DNA from: Stercorarius parasiticus
Taxonomy: Eukaryota > Chordata > Aves > Charadriiformes > Stercorariidae
Length of the DNA stretch: 64,000 bases
Assembly: GCA_013396915.1 (NCBI GenBank)
Contig: VWZL01004368.1
Location: 563,066 to 627,065 of the forward strand
Reading direction: 5' to 3'
The notes under the pieces are model-generated. The model saw nothing but the letters and a program-made list of their open reading frames with translations, did not search any database and was not told where the DNA came from. The position numbers and the translations under genes are program-made. Positions 34,690 to 47,306 of the stretch are shown in pieces. The first letter of the stretch is position 1. Every line of letters begins with the position of its first letter.

Positions 34690-34770
34690 TTATTGCATAG
34701 TAGTTAGGGCATGGGCTTCATGATCCCAACTTGAACCATGACATATGACCTATATTCTGCTTTTTCTCTC
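34690..34770 (+). repeat. Possible tRNA-derived SINE (MIR-like) remnant
   Basis: TGCATAGTAGTTAGGGCATGG, then GCTTCATGATCCCAACTTGAA has the order of an A-box-like GTAGTTAGxGCA followed by a degenerate B-box region, as in the head of MIR and other tRNA-derived SINEs. The B box (GGTTCGANTCC) is badly decayed. Confidence 0.35.
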
Positions 34771-37700
34771 TTCTCCCCCTCATTCTTTCCCTTGTCCTAA
34801 TATGTAATGTTCAAATATATAAGGAATAGTTTAATATTCTCATCTCTGGCTTCTACAACTGTAGTAGGTAGTAATTATTGAAAAATGGCAGACATAGTAG
34901 AGCTCCAACAACCCTTACTCCAACAGCTAGAAAATTACCAGGTGTCAGTGTGACGCTGTCTGGATAATTACATTGATATTGTAACTTAATTTTCATACTT
35001 GGAATGAGTTTGGTGTTTGAGTTTTCCAAGGATGCCTAGAAGTCAAGCATCAGAGTTAAGGTATTGAGATTTGCTGCTGTTATTGCAGCATTTAATGTTG
35101 TGTATTGTAGCATTTCAAAATGTTTTTTTTAAGCTTTACTTTTTTTTTTTTTCCTTCCAAAAGAAATGAACAGTAATGTGATAAATGGTGCTTGCTGAAT
35201 AAGCATTCATTATTTCTGTGGTTATTTCTCATTCATATAAATATAAAGTTACAGACAGGAATGAGGTTTAAGAATTCACGTCCTTATTGAAATCCTGAAT
35301 TTTCTAGTGTCTGTGCAGTTTCAAGATTGGAAGGTCTTGAAACAGATCTATGACAAAAACAGGTCCAATCTGCAGAGTGTACATTTGAACAGAACTGTTG
35401 CCCAGCTCAGGGGTAGACATTCTGGTTTGAATTTCTAAGGATTCAGATGCAGTTATGAACAGGAGTGCCCGATACATCCAATTGAATTTCAGGGTAAAAT
35501 GGCCTCTCTAACTGGTCAAGTTTCAGCCCTCTACTCTAAAACGTTAGATGAATTGTTTTAAGATGGATAGAATATTTTTTTCCTTTACTTTTGATTCTTG
35601 GTTTGTCTGAAATATTTTAAAAAAATTATCTTTAACATGTCAGGCATTTCATCCTTTTAGCCGTTTTAGTTTCTTTGGTTTATTTTGTATCATTTTATGA
35701 ACAACTAGAAAAAGCTTCTTATTATGGGAAATACTGGTCAGTCTTAAACAGCTGGGCTCCCACCCCATCTTCTGTTAGACAGGTTTTATTGTTGAACGCT
35801 GTCCATTTCTGGACAGAGTGGAAATATTATCTTTCCATTTCACTAATACAATGCCATCTCTTGTGAACCATCAAAGCTGCAGAAGTTCCTATTGTACCCA
35901 CTGTGATACCACCACAAATTAAATTTGTCATAATAACCTTGGCAGGCTTGATAAGAAATGGTCTCATGCCTCTGATCTGTTAGGCAAGTTTTACTGTAGG
36001 ACACAGATACCAACTTACAAGAATAGAAATTGTGCCCTGAGGTGATATTTTTTGTACCTTAATTACTTTCTTTTTTACATTTACTGGCAAGTGGATGTTG
36101 CTTTACAAATGTTGAGTTATTCTGTGTATCTCCAGAGTTGTGTTGTCTCTGTCTCAACGCAGTTCTGGAGACAAACATTCTAGGTTTGGGTTTTTTGATT
36201 GCTTCCTCTTTGCAGTCAACATTATTCTCCATTATGTGGAAGAGTCCTTTGAATTCCCAATATAAACGTGATAATGCCTTGATAACAAATCACCAGGAAT
36301 TCACCATGGCTTTCAATATTGTTGTTAATTAGGTGAAACTTTTCAGAAACATATGGACCTGCTTCAGGCTTATTCTAATACTGTTTCTGAACTTTCATCA
36401 TAATGATATCTGACGTCAGATTGTTATTTTTGGTTGTCAACACATTCTGCTAACAGTTAAGCTTCTTTATGTGATTACTTGTGGTAACCAAATATTTGCA
36501 AATGCTGCTAAACCGAATCTTGCCATCACTCCACCCCAAAGTTGTGTACTTGGCTTTGACACACCCTCTATAATCAAACCTTGTCATCTCTTAGAAGCAG
36601 TGTTTCTGTCATAATATATAAGTGAATGGTATAGTCCTGAAGCTGCTCGCTGTTTCTCAAAGGAAAGTTCCATCCCTTGTCAAAGATATGAAAATTGTTT
36701 GTCCTTAATTTGATACTACAGAAAATTTGTTTTGTCATAAGAAACTGTGAACTCAGGTTTGCGTTCAAGAAATCAAAGCCTCGAGCCCCTTAGAGGTTCA
36801 CTTTAGTTCATTAGATGCTACAGAATCTTACTCTGCAGAGTGCAAAATCCGGTAGCTCTGGACTTCCAGAAAAATCAGTAGAACCAGTTCAGGGATTAAT
36901 CTTGCTCTAAGCTTCCATGATCCATAATGTGAACTTCATATTGTGTCTAGCCCATTTGTAACTTCAGTCTAGATTTTCTTATATCTACAAGTGGTCTGCT
37001 TACAGCAACTGTTAACAAAACCCTTTTTAAAGGAAGGGATTGTGACAATATAGTTGAAGAGACCTCTAGTCTTTATACTTGTTGAAAGCATTAGGAACTC
37101 TGCTTGACTAAATCCTACATTCTTTATTTTTTCCAGTGGAACTCTCCTTCAGTTTTGAGAGAGCTTGCAGGCATAAGGTATGCAAAATTTGTCCCTAAAT
37201 CCCTAGAATGCTTAGGAGAACACAAACTGACATCTCTGTCTTCCCACAGTTCTTGTTGGCATGAGATCCAGAAATTGAGATTTTTTTGCTTCAGATTTAC
37301 CCTCTATACCAAGAGCCAAGTAAATAGAGAAGTATGAATGTTCCTGTTAATGTAGAGCTGAATTTAAAGCATATGTTCTCCTTTCTGGATTTATTTTTTT
37401 ATAAATTCCTTTTAGGAACTACTTTGCTTTTTGGCATCACTGAGGCATTTGAACAAACATGGTGTACATCTACCTTGAGAGCCTTCGAGAATAATGGCCA
37501 GATCACTTTAAATTGTAACTCAAGATCAGGCTTATGTTTGTTTGAAGATTAAATTTAAAGTGGTTTGTGATAAGTACAAACGTCCAGTTCCTGCCAGTTT
37601 TGCCTCAGTTCTCCAATCGTTTTTAACACCGTTTCCAATATGATTTAAAGGCAAAGTTGTATTTGTTCTGCAGTCATACTAAGACTGCAATGGGTATGTA

Positions 37701-39654
37701 AGGCTCTTCTGAATTTGGCCAAGACTGCTAAGTGCCTGCTGGCACCAGTTTCTCAGGGATTATGGCATGTTTTTTATAGTTGTTGTGAAAATTTTGAATT
37801 GCAGTTGGGAAACAAGAAGCTTTTTCAAAATGATACATATCTGAAAAAATATACATTGTGAGAACATGCTGTGTTGAATACTGAGAACTAAGTCTTATGT
37901 GTTCCCTGGAAGACAGTAAGTTCTGCAGCTGGAGTTTTTTTCATTGATTTCAGAGTAAAATGTGAAATTGAGTTCTGTACTGAAAGTTTTGAATATGAAA
38001 ATGAATAGTGTGGTGTCGTGTCCTCCTTCGTGATAAAGTTTTCCAAGGCAAATCTTCATAATGGCTTAGACTTAGAAATAACTGAGGCTTATTCTGTGCA
38101 AGAAGATGTAGGAGACAGATTGCTTTGTCTGAAAAGCATATTTGATTAACCATGAGATAGTTAATGGTGATGCTGAAATGAAACTGCAGAATTCATATTT
38201 CTCTTATGTCAGACTTTCTGCAAATTCAGGCAAACATGGCTTCAACAGCTTAATTGCAGTTTATGTTTTTAGGGTTTTATTTCCTACCAAAAAGCTACAC
38301 TAGAATCATGGGGTTTTTTAATGCTACAGAATCTTGATTTTTCCACTGAGATTGTGTGGCAAACTCTGCAGCTGCAGAATTTAAAAACATACAGGCTTTA
38401 GTATGGTTTGTTGTTCAATTCTGGTAGTTTACTAAATACACCTGTACTCTTTTATAAAAAGTTTGGAATACATTCTTGGGAAAGTATGCATATTTCTTTT
38501 AGCATGTTTTGGTAGATAACAAACCATCTTTTTTTCCCCTCTGTAGTTTTTATATAAATTTTTTCAGCTGTCTTGTCCCTACCTACAGGTGTAACCACGA
38601 AGGTCTAGTTGCACAGGATGAATACTACCTCTCTTATGCCCTGCCTCTCATAACATTTGTAACTGTATTTTGTTAAGTCAGATAAGTGAAAGCTGCATAC
38701 AGCATGACAGATAATTGGGAGTCTTAACACAACTTTAGCATAACTTTACCTGTGTCAAACTGTTCTTATGCCTTTGATTATATGACCTGGCATATCTTCA
38801 AAAACAGATTAATGCCTGTAAGCAGGGAGGAATCTTTGAAACAGGTGAGACTATTCATCAGAATGGTTTGTTCCATGATTTGGTTCCAAGCACCCTGAGC
38901 AGAAAACACCATATTCTTTCCACTAGGACTGGAAACGAGTGCTGTGTATGTAGGTGCTGGTGAGTCAGTGTAAATGGAAACATGAATTCAAGTTTGATAG
39001 TGGAACCGGCCTGTGAAGACCTGTGAAGTTTTAATTGAGACATAGTAGGGACTGCCAGCCTCTGCTCCCAAACATCACTGCCAGGTGTGGCTGTCTGTAA
39101 AGAGACAGGATTGTAAGAATTGGGATTTATTTTTTTTCCCCAGTTTTCTCTTTAACAACATTGTGAACTTAAAAGCAGAAGAATTATTGGAGGAAGTTGT
39201 CCCTGAAATAGTGATAGAATCAGGCATTTTACTACAGGCTTAGTGCACTCCATGCGACATTATGTTGGCGAACAGATAACGCGTTTCCTGGAAAATGTTA
39301 CTTGGCCTAGATGCTAGTGTTACACATTATTTGGAGGTAGGAGGATTTGCTATGTCACTCTGGGGGGTTTAGCTGAGCAGGGAGGTTTGCATCACCATGA
39401 ATATTTGGCTTTGACTTGAACCCATTTTTAATTTTTGCTGATGATGGTATTAGACATGATCATCCGAGTCATCATTGGGTCCTCTCCCACTTCTCGGAAG
39501 GTAACTAAGTGGTAGGTATCTAGCTCAGATGAGCTCATGGAACAGTTCTCCCCGCACCACAAAACACATTCCAGCACTTCGTATTAAACTGCATATGCTG
39601 CCAGATGGTAAAAATGCAAAGCTTCTTCAAATGTATAGTTTAAAATGTATGCTG
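34771..39654. other. Unique AT-rich non-coding DNA
   Basis: Nearly 5 kb with no gene or repeat family recognised. Two plus-strand frames follow each other at 37104-37337 and 37334-37552, both without recognisable motifs. A T12 run with flanking pyrimidines lies at about 35141-35156. Confidence 0.55.
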
Positions 39655-39860
39655 TCTACTTTCTCCCTTATTTTTCTCCTTCCTTCAGGTTCTTGCTTGC
39701 TTCTTTCCCACACCTTCCCCCATACTTTCGTGACTTCACTCTCCAGCCCTGATTCTTCTTTTCCCACCCCTTCACCCAGCTGCTTCCATTGCTCCTCCAG
39801 TTCTTTACTTCCATTCTCTGCTTCTTTCTTTTGCTCTGGCTTGTTGCCACTCTCCTAATT
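39655..39860 (+). repeat. Pyrimidine-rich (CT) strand-asymmetric tract
   Basis: For about 200 bases the plus strand is dominated by C and T (TTCTCCTTCC, CTTTCCCACACCTTCCCCCA, CCATTCTCTGCTTCTTTC). The Ser/Pro/Leu-rich plus frame and the Lys/Glu-rich minus frame covering it are by-products of this composition. Confidence 0.75.
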
Positions 39861-40586
39861 TTAAAGCTTTAAATTCTTTCCTACATTTTTAATCTGGCAT
39901 TGGAACCCTTCTTCCAATTTGTCTTTATAAGCTTCTTCATGAATTGTCAGTTTAGAGAGAAACTAGGGCGGGTGCAGTTAACACTTGGCACCTTCCTCGG
40001 TTTCATGTGTGTCCAGTGGCACTTAAATCATAACAGAAGTTCATCAGTTTTTGCTTGCTGCTTATGTAAGGTGATGTAACATATTTTTTACTAAAATCAA
40101 AGCAGTTCTGTACCTTAATATGGATAGCAGATGTGGTTTTCAGCAAAAGATTTGAAAGGCTAAAAGACCACTCCTTTAAATGTACCTTTCAGATTATTTA
40201 CTCTGCCTTGGTCTATTTGTACTTCCTTACCAACTAAAAGCAAGTTCTAATGCTGAGTGGTAGGGTCCCTTCCGAATTTCAAGAGACCTGAAATACACTT
40301 GCTTTGTTTTGAATGAACTTCTTAAGCTTTGGCTTTTCCTGATTATATATTATTTGCAAAATAAAGCACCTCGCTCAGATCTTCAGTTTTCTCACCTCCC
40401 CACCATAAATCCTTTGTTTTTATTCATTTGATGCAGTGTGTGCAAACTTTTGACAGTCTAATGTAGCCATCTCAGTGTCAGACTTGCAGATCTCCGGGCT
40501 TTCTGGGGAATGTGAGTTATCCTTTAAGAGAGGAGTATTTAGAAACACGGGGAAAATCATTCAATTGAATTGGGAACGTATCACCG
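39861..40586. other. Unique AT-rich DNA
   Basis: Nothing recognised. Confidence 0.5.
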
Positions 40587-40606
40587 CCCCCCCCTTTTTT
40601 TTTTTT
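40587..40606 (+). repeat. C8-T12 homopyrimidine tract
   Basis: Eight C run directly into twelve T, then AAGGG. Second of three such tracts in the window. Confidence 0.9.
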
Positions 40607-40784
40607 AAGGGATGACTGGAGTGCAATGAGCAATAAAACGCCTTGAAGATAATCTCTCTCCATGTTCTAGTGTTCTGTCAATTTCATATTAATTGGCATA
40701 TATCCATTTGTTCAGTGATCTTTTACCAGTTCAGAGCATAACTTTCTTCCTCTGTCTCTACACTGCCATCTCAGCCTTACAAAT

Positions 40785-40865
40785 GAAGACCTAAGTGTCG
40801 CTCAAGTGGTAGAGGCTCGCTCTTAGAGAGAGAAGCACATGACTCGGGGTGGGAGCAGGAGTCCT
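40785..40865 (+). repeat. tRNA-like remnant (SINE head or tRNA pseudogene)
   Basis: GTGTCGCTCAAGTGGTAGAGG closely follows a tRNA D-arm/A box (GxxGCTCAGTGGTAGAGC). It is followed by CTCGCTCTTAGAGAGAG, an anticodon-arm-like inverted segment, and then GACTCGGGGTGGGAGCAGG-AGTCC in place of the T arm. The B box is not intact, so this is not a functional tRNA. A tRNA-derived SINE head is the likelier origin. Confidence 0.35.
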
Positions 40866-43800
40866 TCTGTATCTTCTTATTTCAAGATGATCGTGAATTC
40901 AGGCCTCTGCCATACAAAGGAGTAGATACTGTAACTGAAATCTAAAGTAGCTTTAAATGCATCAGTGCCTTTGGAGTTGGATGGACATGTTTTGAGATTC
41001 AATCTTCTATGGAAATTTTAAATTGTCAAACATAAATTATACCAGGAAACATTGTTTCATTTCATCTCATTCAAATAGTTTAAAATGGCTGAAGAATCCA
41101 GCATAACACCTAAAAGTCTAGTTTGAAGTGATTTAATTTGGCTTTGAGCTTTAATGATGACCTAGGTCAACCCAAACTATTTTAGACTTTTTCCAAAATG
41201 CTTTTAGATTTCTGCATAACAGAAATGTGAAGTGTTTTCCCTCCCATTTTAGGAATGAAAATATGTTTGAAATCTTGTCTCTTTCTTCATGAGACAGGAA
41301 AAGTCTTGATCTAGCCGTAGCAGCAGCTGTCTGGTTTTCTGTTTAATCTTACTGTATGTGTAAGAGCTGGAGCTTGTATGTAAGCTTGAATAGGAGCTGG
41401 AGTCTTTTAGTGTAAATAAAAAGGACTAGGTACCTGATTCTCCCTGTTTCTATCTTCATGTCTAGCATCCCGTTTCCCTTGCCCAAATGAAGGCCATGTA
41501 AAGCCCTGATTCAAACAAGATATTCTTTTGAGCATGTTGTATTTTCCAGAATCATACATTTAGGATTACTGTATTTTTGCCTGAGGAAACAGAGAGAGAC
41601 ACGCAGATGGATTTGTTGTAGAGACACATGATGTAAAAACAGTTTCTTGGGGATCAACACACTATATATACCCGGTGAATCCAGCATCTGGATTGCACTC
41701 ATCCTGGATTTGCTAGAATGCTACAAACCAGGGCTGGGACCCTTCTTGAAATACTATAGACATGCAGTTGATCAGGTCCCCTCAAATTCTCTTTACGATC
41801 AGTGAAGATAAACAGATACTTTGTGGGATTCGATTTTTCCCAGCTGAATGTAAATGTTCTCTTTAGAAGCAGGAAATCTGTTGGGCTAAAAGGAGAGCTC
41901 AGAAGGATTTGCTTGCAGGCAGATGTCTGCATTGCCTGATGAAGTCTATTCAGATGTAAGGAAATCCCAGATAAGTGTGTTTCTTCAAGCAGCCCTCATA
42001 AGAGGGGGCTAGAAGCTTTGTAATCTTTTCACCCCCACTGCATTTCCCAGGTCCAGTCTAAACACTGTTTTCTCCTGTCACTGTCGCTGAACTTGTTGGA
42101 GTCAAGAGACTGTGCAAGAAGAGCCTGACATGAGGAGCCAGAGCATAAATCTGTTACCAGACTGAAGCGTTTTGCGTATGTGAGATGCAGATTCTCAAAG
42201 GCTTGAAATACAATTTCCTGAGCAAGTCTTTCACAGGAAGCCTGTTTACATAAACCACATGCCCAAGTCTTTAGTTACATGGTATCAGAAATACAGAAAA
42301 CACTGGAAAAAAGGTGATGAACAAAGCCACCTGAGCACCACAGTCTAGATGACAGCCTTGCAAAGGAGCGAAGGAAGTGCTGTCTCAGTTTTCTAGATGT
42401 GTTTTTAAAGAACTGAAGAAAGCTAAATTTTTCACAATGATAGACCTCAAAGTGTTAATGGGCTGCTAAAATAGCTGAAGGCTGATGATGGGAAGGACAG
42501 ATTTTTCTTTCTTGGACAGCTGAAAACATTGTCCTTTTTTTACAGACCTGTGCAATAATAATAAAACTAAATAATGTGATAAGAATATAGGCTGAAGAAC
42601 TTTAAGCTGGCATTGACTTTGGAAAGAAATCATTACTCTTGATGAAATTCTCTTGATGAAAATCACATTTTCCAACTGAATTTTAGCCTAGCAGTTAAAG
42701 AGTAGATGGTACCTAATAAAATGCAAAAACCAAATTCAGAATAGAGCTTTTTTTACCCTATCAGATGATGTGAACTTTTTAAAAGTGCATCACTGTTGTC
42801 AGCTGTATAGTCTTTGTTGTCATAACCTAACAGGATCTGTGATGCCACCTTTCCTGCTTTTGAGGAATGCCACAATACCCTACTTCACAAGCCCTGTCAT
42901 TTAAGGATACATGGAACTGCACAGATGGTGAAAATAATCTCTACTGGTGATTTTGAGAAATTAAATGTAAATGACCACAACTTGTCCAAGCTTTGCAAGG
43001 CTAGGGTTGGAGCATCAGTCTGCAATGTAAAGAAAAGGTCCTTGAGGTCAGTGACTCTCAGGTAAGATGTGGACCCCAACATCATGTATAAAAAAAGACT
43101 GTTTTCAGGGCAGGGTTATACCTGAAAGCCCCTGTGCACTATTTGTGCACTTTACCTCATTGCTTTCCATGCCACTTCACAAGGAAAACCACTGCGTTCT
43201 GGGCCTGGTTGTTACAAAGATAACCTAAACTGTAGCATTGGTTCGGTCCTGAACAACCAAATGTGAGGCAGCAAATTTTAATTTGTGTGTAGTGGCGTTC
43301 TAAAGACTTTAAACCATGTTCTGTTAACTTTAAGAAATGGAATTTACACCCATTTCCTTTTGAAAGGTGAGGATTTTTGTGCACCAATCAATTAATCTTA
43401 TGCAAGAGTTGATGCTTTTTCTGATACCAGTACATGCTTATGAATTGTAAGAAATTGCACTCTATGCAATTCTTGAAGAGAAATGTTTATTTGAGAAGCT
43501 GTGTGTTTCTTCATATCTCATGCTTTAATTAAAGAATAGTTTGCCAGAAGGGTCAGTTTAGTATTGCCACCTAAGAAGAATTTTAAAGGATTTGTATTTT
43601 CTAGTTCCTATCTGGACTTTTGCTACAAGGAGCTAATTGTGTAGTAGTGGTCTACCATATCCTTATTCTTTCCACAAGGAATTGTGTCTTGTCAAGTGAA
43701 ATCTTATTTGTAGTCGTGCATTAGTTTTCCTTCTCCAGAGAAGGCATCTTAAGAAAAAAGGCAACACTTCTAGAAAAAGGGTCATTGTCAATGTATCTCT

Positions 43801-44106
43801 TTACAAACCTGTATTAAAGATGTACTTTTATGGAAGTAGAAATATGTCTGGCATATTTATTATGTATTGTAGCATTAAAGTGTTTTCTAACTAAAAAGTG
43901 TCAGAGCAGCCTGCAGAGCTGTAGAATTGCTTGCTGACTTGTGTAAAGGTGAGCTGACGGTGACCCACACCTCAAGTTTTTGTTAGCTTACTTAAAAAAA
44001 GTAAGTGGAAGGATGTAGTTTGTGGGGCACGTCTCAGAGAGAGAATTCAGACGTGTGTAGAATAGTACATTTTTCAGCTGTTCAATCCATTTTCTTATAA
44101 AATGGA
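40866..44106. other. Unique AT-rich non-coding DNA
   Basis: No gene was seen. A 14-bp tandem duplication (CTCTTGATGAAATT twice, second copy with one change) lies at 42636-42663. Minus frames at 41511-41932 and 42897-43387 carry no recognisable domains. Confidence 0.55.
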
Positions 44107-44122
44107 AAATAAATAAATAAAT
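44107..44122 (+). repeat. (AAAT)4 microsatellite
   Basis: Four perfect AAAT units. Confidence 0.9.
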
Positions 44123-46751
44123 GTTTGGCTACTTGGAGGATGCCAAGGGAACGCTTTTGCTCAGTGGCTCCCTGTCAGTGACATTTCTGTCAGCCCTCGT
44201 TAACTTATTATTGTTAGCATAAGCTCTACAGCTAAGCATCGAGCTTTTATAAAAGCTGGTGGAATTTCATACATGAAGAATAGAATTCTTTTGCCTTTAT
44301 TTCTAAGAAATTTTTAATATCCATGGGTCTTTTTCTATAATATGGAATAAAGAGGAAACTAAATCTCAAATGGAGTTTGTTTTATAGGTGAAACTCCTCA
44401 GCGAAGCAAAGCTACTTCTGGGCAGATTGTTTTGAGATTGTAGAGCAAGGTATGAGAACTGCTTGACAAGGGTTTTTTTTTAGGGTTTCAAGGTACACGG
44501 GTCTCTTCTTTGATTATGGAGACGTGAAATCTCAAATGCTACTGAGGGAAACTCAGTTATACTCTGAAAACTGTAGATAATGGGCAGCCTGCCTACCTAT
44601 GCTGTACTTACTCTGTTTCTAACTTGTCATTGTTGCACTGGATGATGCAGTGTCATTTGCAGAGTGGCATCGTGGGCTTTGGGGAACTTCCTGGTCACTG
44701 GTAAAATAAAATTATCCTTTTTTTATTTTAAAATATGCTTTGTGCTATGAAGGTTCAGTATCAGAAAATACTATTTCTGCGACTCTGAACACCTGTAGCC
44801 CACTCTTTCTAAATAATGCCACATATATTGTGGAAGAAAACCTAAAGAAGGTAGAGGAGAAGAAATACATACATTATTAACTGAAGTGCATTCTGCATGA
44901 CCTGACAGGAACAGCCATCTTTAGTATCTTAAACCACAATCTTACTCTTTTGGCATATGACAAAAGAATTTATTTTTAAATGACTAGATGAAGTCAAATT
45001 CTGCTTTCTGATAACTTGTTTGTAAGGAACTTTGCTGGGTCATATTAATTCTTCATTGTCTTTTGAGCTTCCCTGCAGTCAAAACTTGTACCACTTTTTT
45101 TATACTTGTGTTGGTTTTATAAAGGTAAACGGCAGCCTCATGGGAGTTGAGACATTTTTGTAAGGCAGTCTTATTTAACTAACATTCCAGGTAGCAATGA
45201 TACCACTTTTTTATAACTAACAGGTTTAGTAACACGATTATTCTAACTATTGGAACAATAGGAAGTCTCAAGATTCTTAAGCTGCCAGTAAAAGCTGAAC
45301 ACATCTACTGCTATTTACTTGAAACAGCTGGGCCGTATTGCAGTGCTGTCTTGATAGTCATCTATTCTCCTAACAGTATGTATTTATTTATAATAGCATT
45401 TATTTTCCTTCTGTGGCGTTAAACATTGATTGTCAAATCACTGTTTGAATGTGAATAAATCCTTGCAGTTCTTTTGTGCATGAATTTTGTCCTACTAGTT
45501 GCTTTTAGGTTGGTTACTACATGGATACTATCTGGAAAGGGACTTGGACTGTCTGGGAAGGTTTATTTTCTAGGGTAGGCAGTACAGGTCCCATGGGAGC
45601 GTCCCCTGGGGATCCCTGCAAGAGTGCAAGTGGAGTGCAGCTGAAACTTGATTCCATGAGACAAAATGCCTCTCAGCCAGGGATGATAAAGCTTTGAGTG
45701 ACTCAAGAGCTCCATGCAGGGAGGTAGGGGTCAATGGGAGCGGATCTATGAAATGAAATGGTTGGTGTGGTCCACATCATACACATTTTAGGTGCGTTAT
45801 TTCAGCCTACCGCTTGTCTGGTCACATGGTGCCATTAATGGTTACGAGCATATTTTCTGGTTTACGTTAATGTGAAAAGAATACAGTTGATGTCCTCTGA
45901 GACTGCTCCATAATGTGAACCAAAGCACAGTGAAGTGGATTTGTCATCCGAACTGATGTGCTAATGTAGATGAGTTCACAGGGAACCTAGTCATGCTGTT
46001 TGGAAATGCCACCAAGTAGCACTTCACTCCAGGTATCCAAGTCTTGGAGATGGTAGATATCACACGGAGCAGGTTCTCTAGAGCTATTAATTTATTAGAG
46101 GCATTGAAGGTCAGATTCTTGGCATCCTGATGTACTGTTCCAGTTTTGCTCCTACAAATTTCCAGCTAACAAATAATATTAACTTGTATTTTGTAGTCGT
46201 GTAACTTATTTTCAGATTTTATGGAACATTATTATGTTTATTTTAGTCATGGTATTTTATTCTTCCAAAGAACAGAAATCTTTTTCAAGTCCTTAGCCTA
46301 CCTGAGGACAGTACTTGGAATTACTAAAGTATGAATAACCTCCAGATGTAAAGCCATAATTAATAAGGCACTTTCTGCAAAAAAGGAGGTTTTCCTTTCA
46401 GGGAATGTTGAAATTTTAAGCATATCTGTTAAGGAAACGTTATCTGGCATCCCTTTGAAAAAGAATGAAAAACTATGAATAACTCTAAATGGATATAGTA
46501 AATTATTAAATTAACAATTGCAAAATGTTCTTTGTTCTATGTATTTTTTTAACTTTTTGTGATGAGTGCTGTTACTGGACAGAAAGGTTCTGTGAGCATT
46601 TGATTTTCTGTTGTCTGTATTGTTTGTTATTTCCTTTTCGTTACCCCACTGTAAGGTATCTGTGAACAATTGCAACCATAAATTGTCTTGGCAAAGACAA
46701 TTTTCACCTTGATCTAAGAAATAATTTTTTCAGTAAGAACAACCATTCACT
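44123..46751. other. Unique DNA
   Basis: No gene or repeat family was recognised. 45560-45740 is GC-richer (TCCCATGGGAGCGTCCCCTGG) but has no long frame. Confidence 0.5.
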
Positions 46752-46915
46752 GGATCCATCTCCCCAGAGGTGTGGTGGAGTCCCCATCACTGGAGATTTT
46801 CAAGATGCGACTGGACAGGGTGCTAGATAATCTCATCTACGCTCCTTTTCCCGTGAAAGGGGAAAGTCAAAGTCCCTTCTAACCTGAACCGCTATGATTC
46901 TATGGTTCTAAAATT
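46752..46915 (+). mobile_element. CR1 LINE 3' end fragment
   Basis: CCCCAGAGGTGTGGTGGAGTC, then CCATCACTGGAGATTTTCAAG, GCGACTGGACAGGGTGCTAGA and a tail of CCCTTCTAACCTGAACCGCTATGATTCTATGGTTCT give the end of the CR1 coding region and its untranslated tail in plus orientation, 5'-truncated. The central CTCCTTTTCCCGTGAAAGGG part differs from the other copies here, suggesting a different CR1 subfamily. Confidence 0.9.
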
Positions 46916-47191
46916 TACTGTCAGTTTATCTTGTACTTTAATTAATGGAAGCTCTGTGTGTGTTTTTTCTATAGTTGCTTGAGTAACAGTTTACTTCTAA
47001 ACTTCTAAATTTTTCATTAGATTTAAATATTAGGAACTGATGCATATAAAACTTCTGTAGACTTAGCCAGTTTTGTACTTACAAAACACTTTCACTGAGC
47101 AATGGGAATGTTTTTTCTCAGTTGTAAAGCTTTATCTTCTCTCTGCTTCTGCTGAGTAATAGCTGTGTCCTCCCCTTGCTCCCCCCCACAG
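46916..47191. other. Unique DNA leading to a pyrimidine tract
   Basis: It ends in GTCCTCCCCTTGCTCCCCCCCACAG, an excellent match to a vertebrate 3' splice site. Confidence 0.4.
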
Positions 47192-47306
47192 CTTCATCAT
47201 CCAGGACTGCTCCTTGAGCTCTGTGTCTCTGCAAGCTGAAAATTTCCAAGACCTGTTATTGGCTACTAATGGATTAGGTGGAAGATGCTGCTTCGGGAGG
47301 CCATAA
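47192..47306 (+). other. Open segment after a strong splice-acceptor-like site (unidentified)
   Basis: Immediately after CCCCCCCACAG one frame is open for 37 codons (FIIQDCSLSSVSLQAENFQ start) to a TAA at 47304-47306. Inside it ATGGATTAG-GTGGAA offers a weak donor at about 47277. It could be an internal or terminal exon of an unidentified plus-strand gene, or chance: a 37-codon frame is not statistically unusual. No protein family was recognised. Confidence 0.15.

Noticed and set aside
39529..39858. 109-codon plus-strand frame rich in Ser, Pro and Leu
   Set aside because: Explained by the pyrimidine-rich composition of 39655-39860.
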